Part shown: piece after piece, positions 18,404 to 25,943 of the stretch
Layout: every line of letters begins with the position of its first letter
Numbering within the stretch: the stretch's first letter is position 1
Source of the DNA: Desulfonatronum lacustre DSM 10312
GTDB taxonomy: Bacteria; Desulfobacterota; Desulfovibrionia; Desulfovibrionales; Desulfonatronaceae
Assembly (NCBI RefSeq): GCF_000519265.1
Contig: NZ_KI912608.1
Span: 2,389,313-2,453,312 of the forward strand
Direction of reading: 5' to 3'
DNA length: 64,000 nt
The notes under the pieces: generated by a model
The model's input: only the letters and a program-made list of their open reading frames with translations
Database searches by the model: none
What the model was told of the DNA's origin: nothing
Position numbers and translations under genes: made by a program

Positions 18404-18456
18404 GGAAAGCAGATTTGCTGGTCCGTAACAGGAGATTCCAGCCTGGAGGAGGATAA

Positions 18457-19029
18457 ATGCAACGGACATCGAGATGGGGGATGTGGTGCACGATTGTCAG
18501 CCTTTTTTTCCTGGGAGGTTGCGCCGCATCGCCTGATCCCCGTGAAGGTGGATTTTTCGGAGGGATACATGGTCTGTCTTCCGGAAAGTACGAACAGCGC
18601 GTCAAAGAACGGGAAGAGCGGCTGGAACGAATGCGGGCACTGCAGGAAGAAATGCGCGCTGAAGGTCGGGAATTAGAGATGACAAAGGCTGATTTGGAGC
18701 AGGCAATGCAGGATGAGCAACAGGAGTTGACCGCTCTGGACCAGGACGTCAGGGCCATGGAGGCCGACCTTGCCACGCTTGCCGCAGGTGATGCGCAACA
18801 GGCCAAGCAGATTGAGGAGATCCGGCGGCGTTTGCACACCCTCCAGGCTGAGATGAACCGGCAACAAACGGCCCTGAACGCTCATCAAGCAGACGTGGAC
18901 TCGCTGGAGGGCAAGGGCACGGAACCCGGCGAGGCTGCTCTTCGGCTCCGTCAACTCACGGAACAGCGCAATGCGCTGCGTCGGGAGTATGAATTGCTGC
19001 TCGACTTGTCACTTGATTTGGCGCGTTGA
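18457..19029 (+). CDS. Coiled-coil lipoprotein
   Basis: A 190-residue predicted lipoprotein: MQRTSRWGMWCTIVSLFFLGGC, with lipobox LGGC (Cys22), then an almost entirely coiled-coil body rich in Glu, Gln, Arg and Leu. GGAGGATAA sits directly upstream of ATG 18457. It follows the glycine-zipper lipoprotein by 53 bases and precedes the S41 protease by 9 bases, so the three are probably one transcriptional unit. No recognised domain beyond the coiled coil. Confidence 0.8.
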   Translation: MQRTSRWGMWCTIVSLFFLGGCAASPDPREGGFFGGIHGLSSGKYEQRVKEREERLERMRALQEEMRAEGRELEMTKADLEQAMQDEQQELTALDQDVRAMEADLATLAAGDAQQAKQIEEIRRRLHTLQAEMNRQQTALNAHQADVDSLEGKGTEPGEAALRLRQLTEQRNALRREYELLLDLSLDLAR

Positions 19030-19038
19030 CGGTGAAGC

Positions 19039-20448
19039 ATGGGGGGGACGGGATGGCTTCGATTCCTGGTTCCGGCTTGGCTGTCCATGCTGCTCCTGAT
19101 TGCTCCGGAACAGGTCCTGAACGCCGGCGAACCTCCCCTGGAGGAAATTCGTCGTGCGTTTCGTGAACATCTGCCTGGGGGGCCCAACGAGGAACTTCTG
19201 CGTGGCTTGAACAGGGAAAACCTGGATGCGGTCCTGCGGGAACTGGATCCCCATGCCCGTTTTTTCCCCGCAGGTCAGGGGCTGGATTCCGATCTGGAAG
19301 TGAAGGCCGGGGCCGGCATTGGCGCGGAACTTTTTTTTCGTGACGAATCGACACATCTTTCCGCGTATCCGGGAGGCCCACTGGCCCTCGCCGGCTTTGT
19401 GGACAGAGTTGTGCTGCTGGCCGTGGACGATGTTCCGGTTCATGGCTTGGCTGCGGGGGACACGGCCAAGTTGCTCCGGGGCGCGTCCGGCAGCCGCGTC
19501 CGGCTGACGGTTGCACCAGTTTCCAACGGCCAAACAAGTCAGGCGGCACTTTTGCGGGAAGTCTTTCATCCGTTGGCCGTTGCACCAATCCAGATCGACG
19601 ACATCGTGGTTCTTCAACTGCGCCGATTTGAGGCCGGAAAGACCTGCGCGGCCCTGCGGGCCAGCATCGAATTTCTCGGCTCGCGACAAAATCCTTTGTT
19701 TCTCGATCTTCGTGAATCCACTGGAGGAGATGTTTACGAGGCCATGGACTGTGCGGCGTTGTTTGTTCCCGAGGGACAGGTGTTGGGCGGTTTGCGGCGT
19801 AGCGGAAGCAGCGGGGTCATGTTCCGCTCTCCCGGCGGGAAAAAATATGCTCTTTCCGTAGTTATTCTCATCGGACCGGATACCGCCAGTGCGGCCGAGA
19901 CTTTTGCGGGAGCGCTTCAGCATCACGACCGTGCCGTTTTGGTCGGCCGACAAACCTACGGCAAATGTTCCACGCAAACTGAACGGCATCTTTCGGATGG
20001 TTCCCTGTTGCGCCTGACCAACGGCGTCGTTCTCAGGCCGGATGGAACAACGTGTCAGGGAGAGGGGTTGCTGCCGGATGTATCCATTCATGACGACCAA
20101 CTTTTCGATACCGAAGCAATGATCCGTCACGCTCTGGAGGGTAAATTGCCAAAGCAAACAATCCCTCTCTCGGATGATCGCGAGATGCTGCGGCGACTGC
20201 ACACGGAGAATCGGTTGACCGTGCGAGCCTTGCGGGCCTGGGACCGGTTGCCGTCCAAATACATGCGGCTGATGCTGGATATGTTGGCCTTGGATCAGGA
20301 TCTTCTCGGTGCGGATGCGCTTCAGGTCCGGACATGGGCCGAGGAAGCAACTACCGACGAAACAAGCTCCATGGCTCCCTTTGCCGCTGAATTGAATGAG
20401 TTGGCCGCGTTCATGATGGAAGGCGGCTGGGACAGGCCCGATTTCTGA
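19039..20448 (+). CDS. Exported S41-family (C-terminal processing) serine protease with VRALRAW module
   Basis: A 469-residue protein with an N-terminal signal sequence (FLVPAWLSMLLLIAPEQVLNAG). An N-terminal helical part leads to a PDZ-like segment (about residues 95-160) and a CtpA/Tsp-type peptidase core: GPDTASAAETFAGAL with catalytic Ser284, and VGRQTYGKCSTQ with general-base Lys309, 25 residues apart as in Tsp. The tail (about residues 385-465) is a separate module, RLTVRALRAWDRLPSKY...DLLGADALQVRTWAEEA...FAAELNELAAFM, which recurs in two other proteins of this cluster. It probably cleaves periplasmic proteins near their C-termini; a processing role for cluster products is inference. 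Confidence 0.85.
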   Translation: MGGTGWLRFLVPAWLSMLLLIAPEQVLNAGEPPLEEIRRAFREHLPGGPNEELLRGLNRENLDAVLRELDPHARFFPAGQGLDSDLEVKAGAGIGAELFFRDESTHLSAYPGGPLALAGFVDRVVLLAVDDVPVHGLAAGDTAKLLRGASGSRVRLTVAPVSNGQTSQAALLREVFHPLAVAPIQIDDIVVLQLRRFEAGKTCAALRASIEFLGSRQNPLFLDLRESTGGDVYEAMDCAALFVPEGQVLGGLRRSGSSGVMFRSPGGKKYALSVVILIGPDTASAAETFAGALQHHDRAVLVGRQTYGKCSTQTERHLSDGSLLRLTNGVVLRPDGTTCQGEGLLPDVSIHDDQLFDTEAMIRHALEGKLPKQTIPLSDDREMLRRLHTENRLTVRALRAWDRLPSKYMRLMLDMLALDQDLLGADALQVRTWAEEATTDETSSMAPFAAELNELAAFMMEGGWDRPDF

Positions 20449-20487
20449 CGTATTTACTCAGCAGATTTTCATGACAAGACATGGAGT

Positions 20488-20658
20488 GTTCCGGCTTGTC
20501 TCGATTTTTTGGCATCGCCTGTCTGACTGAACCAGGATTCGTTCATCGAACCATTGCCGGACGCCTGAAGTGCCAACTATTTTTTATTCGGGCAATGGTT
20601 CGATGTTACGAAGCCGGTGAAGGAGTTGCGAGGCCGAAAAATCGAGACAAGCCGGAAC
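20488..20658. repeat. Large nested inverted repeat
   Basis: In the 346-base gap between the S41 gene and the next gene, a perfect 22-bp inverted repeat (20488-20509 with 20637-20658) encloses a second perfect 15-bp pair (CATCGAACCATTGCC, 20544-20558, with 20591-20605), with partly paired sequence between. The whole segment folds into one long stem-loop. An outer TACTCAG/CTGAGTA pair (20455-20461 and 20663-20669) may extend it. No transposase and no clear target duplication. It could be a MITE-like element, a structured RNA or a strong attenuator. Confidence 0.75.
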
Positions 20659-20794
20659 GCAACTGAGTAGTTATTTTCCAATCATTTCATGGTCGCAAGA
20701 TGCTATCTCAACGTCTCGTGTCACCAAATTTTTGTCATTCTTTCTGATGCGATGGAATAATCGCAAAATCCTTCAGCCTTCGGAGGACAACGAC

Positions 20795-21511
20795 GTGACG
20801 AATTGGCAACTGATTTCCAGAGCAGCTGTACTCGTGGTGTCGGCTCTTGTGTTACTCCTGGGGATGGCGCACGCCAATGAACAAGTTCCCGGTCAAAAAC
20901 CGATGCTGGTCATTGATGACGCCTTTCAATTCAATCCTGGAGCATGGGCCGACTATCAGATGCATGACAAGGCCAAGCAGGAAAGCTACCGGATGAAATT
21001 TGCGACGTTGACCCGGGAATCAAGACAGGGGCGGCCCCATATCTGGATGGAGATCGATATTGCCATGCCGGGTCAGCCCCGGGTGGTGACCAAAATTCTG
21101 GCCGAGGAAACAAAGGCCGGACCCGGCGATCCGCAGGAGGTCATCGTGCAGATGGATGGACACAAGCCGTTTACCGTGCCCCAGAGTTTTCTCAAGGGCG
21201 ACGACCAGGAGGTCGGTCAGATGCAGGGCTACGGCAATGTGAAAAAGCTGGAGAACAGGCAGTTGACCGTCAATGGGCGCTCATTTTCCGTTTGGCACAT
21301 TCAGGCGGAGGCTGACGACGGCACTGAGATGACGGCCGAAGTCAGCGAGGAACTCCCGCCACTTGGCATTTTCAAGGCGGAAACACCGGAAATGACCATG
21401 ACGCTCTTGGATTGGGGCATGGGTGCCCAAACAGCCATTCAAGGAACGCCCATGAACTTCTGGATGTGGATCATTGATCAGATCGGTTCGGCGCTTTCGA
21501 ACAGCAATTAG
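20795..21511 (+). CDS. Exported protein of unknown function
   Basis: A 238-residue protein with a clear signal peptide (AAVLVVSALVLLLGMAHA|NE). The mature part is soluble, beta-rich looking (DDAFQFNPGAWADYQMHDKA; KLENRQLTVNGRSFSVWHIQAE) and shaped like an outer-membrane lipoprotein-sorting or DUF-type periplasmic domain, though I do not recognise a family. GTG 20795 is chosen because CGGAGG lies eight bases upstream and it opens directly on the signal peptide; the ORF extends to 20732. It lies between the S41 protease and a large exported protein. Confidence 0.7.
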   Translation: MTNWQLISRAAVLVVSALVLLLGMAHANEQVPGQKPMLVIDDAFQFNPGAWADYQMHDKAKQESYRMKFATLTRESRQGRPHIWMEIDIAMPGQPRVVTKILAEETKAGPGDPQEVIVQMDGHKPFTVPQSFLKGDDQEVGQMQGYGNVKKLENRQLTVNGRSFSVWHIQAEADDGTEMTAEVSEELPPLGIFKAETPEMTMTLLDWGMGAQTAIQGTPMNFWMWIIDQIGSALSNSN

Positions 21512-21640
21512 CTCCGACAAGGCTTCGATGGATGGAGAATCCGGGCGGCTCCTTGCAATTTTATTCACCATGCTTGCACTGTCCGGGCAAGGCTGTTTCG
21601 TCTTGCTTGAGATTAGCCACTGGTCATAGGGAGAAGGTCT

Positions 21641-24304
21641 ATGGATGTGAGGATGAACGACGGAAAAAAGATGCAAAAGCTTTATCAACTGCTTTTCGGG
21701 CTCGGCGTTCTACTGATGAGTGTTGGTTTCTTCCCGGATACGCCGCATGCTCAACAAGAACCAACTCAAATAGCTCAGGAACTCCGTGAATTGGCGCAGC
21801 AGGGCATGCTGACGGTACGAGCGCTGCGAGCCTGGGGAATGTTGCCGGATCATTTCGTTTCCCTAGCCTTGGCTCTGCAAGCGCACCAGGTGGACCTACT
21901 CGGCGCCGATGTGACTCAGGTCCGGGAAATCGCGGACTTGGCCGCCGCGGATGATGCCTTGGCAACGTATGCACCTGATCTGCGGGAGCTGGCCGTATTC
22001 ATGGCGCAGGTCACGGATACGCCGGACCAGGATACGCCAATGGCGGCCGTTGAACGACTGGTTGCCGCACAGGCCACGGGAGACCCCGACGCGGTCCGGG
22101 CTGTTTTGGCCACACGGCACCTGGATGCGCAGGCACGACAAGATCTGCAAAAAGTGGTGGAGCGTGTAGCGCCAATGCTTCAGCTGAAAGATATCAAGCT
22201 CAATGCGGTTGCTGTCGGCGTGAACGAAGATGTTGGTCGCGCCCTGGTGCGCTATGAATACGCGGTGATTGTATCGGCTGAAAACGAGACCATTTCGCAG
22301 CGTGGGGCGAATATGGCCCTTGTCCTGCGCGAAGGTGGTGTCTGGAAGGTGGCCCAAACCTGGGCGGACGAACTGCTGACCATGGAGGTTATGGCCGATG
22401 AGCTGGTACCCGTGGTTAATGGTTGGACAAAAAAACAGCCCGATTTAGTCCATTTTGCGTACCAATCCGGACTGTCGGCTTCAGATTCAGGTTTTTATAA
22501 AGTAGCCCAGGGAGGTGGAGGTGGTTCGTTTGGCAGCCCCGATCCTTTGTCCTTGGAAAGAGGCTTGACCGATTTACGTACTGCCAACCAAGTGATCAAC
22601 CAGACCGTCAGAACGCAGGTCTGGGACGACCGACAATTACTGCTCGATTCCGCCGGTTCCGCAGCAGGAGCCGTGCCCATTGTTGGAGATTTGTATTCCA
22701 ATTGGTTTACAATAATGGGTACGCTGAAAACGATTCAAAATCTGCCTCAAACCGTCCGAGACGGCCATGTCCAGGCGACCATGCTGGATGTCGCCTTGAT
22801 TTCCTGGGCTCCAGTCCAGGTTGTTGCCGAATTTGTCCCCGGGGTTGACCACCTGACGGATGCTGTTGCCGCCGGTGTTTCCCAGATGCGCTACAACTCC
22901 ATCCAGCGTGACAACTACCTCTCCATTCGTCTGAAAATGTTGAACATGGACTTCAGTGACCTGGCAAAGCATTTGTTGTCTGTTCCGACAGCGGAATATG
23001 CGGCACTAGTCGAATCGGAAAAACCAAAAGAGATTATTTCAGGCAGTCGATATGAATGGCATGGAGACCACTACGCACCGCATACAATGCGGATCGTCAA
23101 TGATGCTCTTGTCTTGAACGATCCACGTCTGGTATTCGAAGTAGGGGCGCAATGGGTCGTCAAGCAAAGTGAAAGTCAGGCCATGCATGATGCTTTTTTG
23201 CATATGGGAGCACGCCGGACAAGCATTGCTGCATCCGACTCCGTCGCTGTACTGATGTTGCGCTTCACACCGCAGGTCGTGGAGAGCATTGCTAAGGGGG
23301 ATGAGGTTCTTCGTGGCTTTCACCTGCGGTCATTTTCGGGCAGGCCGTATGTCGTCTACGAGTTGAGCTGCAATCGCGGCGTCCAGGAAATAGCCGTGAC
23401 GCTGCGAGATGGTTCCGTGACAGCACCGGTAACCATCGAGAACCTGGTTTTCAATGCCATCAAGGCAGTAGCGGTTGAATTTGCTGATGGACGGCGGACG
23501 GAGGAGGTTTCTATACCAGAAGGAGAAACGCTGGAGCGGCTTCGTTTCGTGCCGATTTGGGCCGAAGATGCACCAGATGGCCTGGCTCTTTCCAGCCTTG
23601 TCGGCCATCCATGTCTTACCTTTCAGGAACTTGATGATCATCCGGAACCCGTCATCCAAGACCGGATGCGTGGGACTTGGCCGAATGCGGATCTTGATTT
23701 CACGGCACTGCGCACAGGCGAGGAGCGTGTGCTTGTGCAGTGGCCGGGTGGCGAGGCTTATGGTTCATTGGAAAGCATCCTCGTTTTTCGTGGAGAGGAG
23801 AATTCAGGTTTTCATCGAGGTGAACTTGTTTTTTCCATCATGTTGGATGAGCAAGAGATTATTGAGATGCGACCCAAAACCTATGACGGTCCGGGCTGCA
23901 ACATTCCACTGACTCCTCCATCCGATAGCGGGGTGGAGATCAGGCTGAGACTTGAAGTCAGCCCGGACGGACACGTAACGGGAGAAATGGACGCGATAAA
24001 TTTCCATTGGATATCTGATGTCTCTGCTTCCGCGACAGGTGTATTCAAGAATGGCAGGCTAACCATCGACGGAATATGGGAGGCTGAAACGCATACCCGG
24101 GTTTCTCATATCAATGCATTGCATTATGGAACGTTCATAATTGATGTTGAACTTGAAGAAACAGATTTCAAATATTTCAATTTGAAAGACCTTGGAAGCA
24201 ATGCAACGGTCAGCACAGAATGGAATTCTCAAAGTGGGGGTATAAAAAGCGGAAAATGTGAATATGAAACAGTGAATATCCGTTATCATCGGCTGTCTTT
24301 TTAA
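21641..24304 (+). CDS. Large exported protein with N-terminal VRALRAW module
   Basis: An 887-residue protein with an N-terminal signal sequence (LYQLLFGLGVLLMSVGFF...HAQQ). Directly after it (about residues 45-125) is LAQQGMLTVRALRAWGMLPDHF...DLLGADVTQVREIADLAAADD...APDLRELAVFMAQ, the module also found in the S41 protease and in the propeller protein at 37087. A segment around residues 130-260 looks like an NTF2/SnoaL-type fold (VALVRYEYAVIVSAENETIS...GGVWKVAQTW). A Gly/hydrophobic central part (AGAVPIVGDLYSNWFTIMGTLKTIQNL) follows, then beta-rich C-terminal domains. Base composition becomes AT-richer after about 23.9 kb. No overall family recognised. GGAGAAGG precedes ATG 21641; ATG 21653 or 21671 are alternatives. 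Confidence 0.75.
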   Translation: MDVRMNDGKKMQKLYQLLFGLGVLLMSVGFFPDTPHAQQEPTQIAQELRELAQQGMLTVRALRAWGMLPDHFVSLALALQAHQVDLLGADVTQVREIADLAAADDALATYAPDLRELAVFMAQVTDTPDQDTPMAAVERLVAAQATGDPDAVRAVLATRHLDAQARQDLQKVVERVAPMLQLKDIKLNAVAVGVNEDVGRALVRYEYAVIVSAENETISQRGANMALVLREGGVWKVAQTWADELLTMEVMADELVPVVNGWTKKQPDLVHFAYQSGLSASDSGFYKVAQGGGGGSFGSPDPLSLERGLTDLRTANQVINQTVRTQVWDDRQLLLDSAGSAAGAVPIVGDLYSNWFTIMGTLKTIQNLPQTVRDGHVQATMLDVALISWAPVQVVAEFVPGVDHLTDAVAAGVSQMRYNSIQRDNYLSIRLKMLNMDFSDLAKHLLSVPTAEYAALVESEKPKEIISGSRYEWHGDHYAPHTMRIVNDALVLNDPRLVFEVGAQWVVKQSESQAMHDAFLHMGARRTSIAASDSVAVLMLRFTPQVVESIAKGDEVLRGFHLRSFSGRPYVVYELSCNRGVQEIAVTLRDGSVTAPVTIENLVFNAIKAVAVEFADGRRTEEVSIPEGETLERLRFVPIWAEDAPDGLALSSLVGHPCLTFQELDDHPEPVIQDRMRGTWPNADLDFTALRTGEERVLVQWPGGEAYGSLESILVFRGEENSGFHRGELVFSIMLDEQEIIEMRPKTYDGPGCNIPLTPPSDSGVEIRLRLEVSPDGHVTGEMDAINFHWISDVSASATGVFKNGRLTIDGIWEAETHTRVSHINALHYGTFIIDVELEETDFKYFNLKDLGSNATVSTEWNSQSGGIKSGKCEYETVNIRYHRLSF

Positions 24305-24416
24305 AAAAACACGCGGGTGCCGAGAATTGCTGGAAGATTACAATCAAGGCAAGCCCGACCAGCCCAGTGTTTACGATCAGAATATGCTGAATAGTTTCGT
24401 CACTGTTATCTTTTCT

Positions 24417-24668
24417 TTATAACTGAAACAGCAACGTATGCGTCTGTCCCGTGCCCGCTTCCCTGATCTGCAGCCGCAGCTGGCTGGCTGTTCCGGCCTC
24501 GTTGGGAAAGAAGAGGAAGCCGCGGGCCAGGTCGCCGCTTTGGATGGCCTTGTTTTCCAGTTTGCTTGGTGGCCAGGTCGCGGGATATCTGCCGTCCGGG
24601 AATAATGCTGCCGGAGCAGAGATGTTCTTTACATCTACAAAGGTCCAAGCGTAATTGCAACGAATCGG
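24417..24668 (-). pseudogene. Truncated gene remnant (C-terminal fragment, no start)
   Basis: The 416-base gap between two plus-strand genes contains, on the minus strand, an 83-codon protein-like reading frame bounded upstream by TAA (24669-24671) and ending in TAA at 24417. It reads NYAWTFVDVKNISAPAALFPDGRYP...LENKAIQSGDLARGFLFFPNEAG...LLFQL. No ATG, GTG or TTG start precedes it and there is no ribosome site, so it looks like the 3' end of a gene whose front has been lost. Continuing in the same frame past the stop is a short hydrophobic stretch (HILIVNTGLVGLALIVIFQQF) that may be a second scrap. Nature of the parent gene unknown. Confidence 0.55.
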
Positions 24669-24720
24669 TTAAACGGTTGCTATTCGTCGATCATTTCCTT
24701 TTGCAACCAGGAGCATGAGC

Positions 24721-25872
24721 ATGGATTGTGCCGAACAGTCAAATAAGAGATTGCCGGAGCGGTTCCTGTTGATTGCCGGGGGGACTGTGGTGATTCTTTT
24801 GGCATTGGGCGGCTGCCTGATGCAGTGGATGTACGGCGACATCCCCAACCGTCTGGTAATGGATCCCCATATCTACGCCCTGAACGGGTCGAACAGCCGA
24901 TACGACGACTTCAATGCCGTGGCCGCTCCGCCGTCCCTGACCATGGACGCTCTGATCGTCTTCTCCAGCAACGCCCGGACGCATGGCGAGCGGTTCAGCA
25001 TGGAGACGGGGCGGTTCGAACTTGTGCAAAATCCCTACTCCCAGAGCAAGGACAAACGACCTCCTCCTGCGCGGATTGAAGCACAACGCACCGGCCCTTT
25101 TCCGCTTATCCCCCCCGCCTCCGGCAACCTGCGCGGCCCCACGCCGCTGGTTTCCTCGACCATTGCCGAACGAGATTACGCTGCACCTCAATTCTCTTAT
25201 CACATGACCCTGGAACTGACCCAGGACAAGGCACCGTTGCCCTGGAACGGTAAGGGGGTTTTGCCGAACGGCGGGGTCTGGATGTTTGACTCGGATCAAA
25301 CAGGACACCGCAACCTGTATTTTGTGGACGACGCGGGCCTGGTCAGGCCATTTTTCGGCAACGATCCCCAATCTGACGACGCCTATGCCACGTATGATTT
25401 CGAACGTCACGAACTCTACTTCAGTTCCAATCGCTCCGGACGATTCCAGCTCTACCGCTATCGCAACCACTCCAGGAACACCCGCTTTTCCGAATGGCTG
25501 GACAATCCGGCCTTGGCCTCGGTCATAGAGCCGGCAGAAGAATTTTTCGCCGACGCCGACTCGATGGCTCCGTTCGTGGAGGGCAATTTGCTGGTTTTTG
25601 CCTCCAATCGTACCGGCACCCATGGCGGATTTGACCTCTACGCTTCCATTTACAGCGACAGCCGCTGGTCAGCACCGCGGAACATGCAAGACTTGATGCC
25701 CAAAGGCGTAGCCCTGAACACCCCAGCCAACGAGTTCCGGCCTTCGCTCCTGACCATACGTTTGAAGAACTACCATGAACTGAGTGTGCTGCTTTTTTCC
25801 TCGGATCGTCCGGGAGGACAGGGCGGCTATGACTTGTATGTCACGGCCCTGCCCCAGAGCAAGGAATGGTGA
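24721..25872 (+). CDS. Membrane-anchored PD40/TolB-like beta-propeller protein
   Basis: A 383-residue protein with one N-terminal hydrophobic segment (FLLIAGGTVVILLALGGC, possible lipid Cys32). The body has WD40-like PD40 motifs: ELYFSSNRSGRFQLYRY, LLVFASNRTGTHGGFDLYA and LLFSSDRPGGQGGYDLYVTAL, as in TolB and OmpA-associated propellers, so a five- or six-bladed periplasmic propeller is likely. It probably binds protein or peptidoglycan-associated partners. ATG 24721 is chosen over ATG 24715, because AGGAG is seven bases from the former and one base from the latter. It is followed 71 bases later by another propeller protein. Confidence 0.75.
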   Translation: MDCAEQSNKRLPERFLLIAGGTVVILLALGGCLMQWMYGDIPNRLVMDPHIYALNGSNSRYDDFNAVAAPPSLTMDALIVFSSNARTHGERFSMETGRFELVQNPYSQSKDKRPPPARIEAQRTGPFPLIPPASGNLRGPTPLVSSTIAERDYAAPQFSYHMTLELTQDKAPLPWNGKGVLPNGGVWMFDSDQTGHRNLYFVDDAGLVRPFFGNDPQSDDAYATYDFERHELYFSSNRSGRFQLYRYRNHSRNTRFSEWLDNPALASVIEPAEEFFADADSMAPFVEGNLLVFASNRTGTHGGFDLYASIYSDSRWSAPRNMQDLMPKGVALNTPANEFRPSLLTIRLKNYHELSVLLFSSDRPGGQGGYDLYVTALPQSKEW

Positions 25873-25943
25873 GCTTAAGCGGCTCTCGTCGAAGGTGGCG
25901 AAACGAGTGACACCGCGGAAAACCGCTTTTTAACAGGTGCTGT

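Noticed and set aside
19039-20448. S41 gene as an intact general tail-specific protease (Prc)
   Set aside because: It lacks the long Prc-specific domains and carries the VRALRAW tail instead, so a CtpA-like specialised enzyme is the safer call.
20481-20666. 61-residue ORF across the large inverted repeat
   Set aside because: It is entirely explained by the palindromic element and has no ribosome site.
24451-24654. 67-residue plus-strand ORF in the 24.3-24.7 kb gap
   Set aside because: Shadow of the minus-strand gene remnant; no ribosome site.
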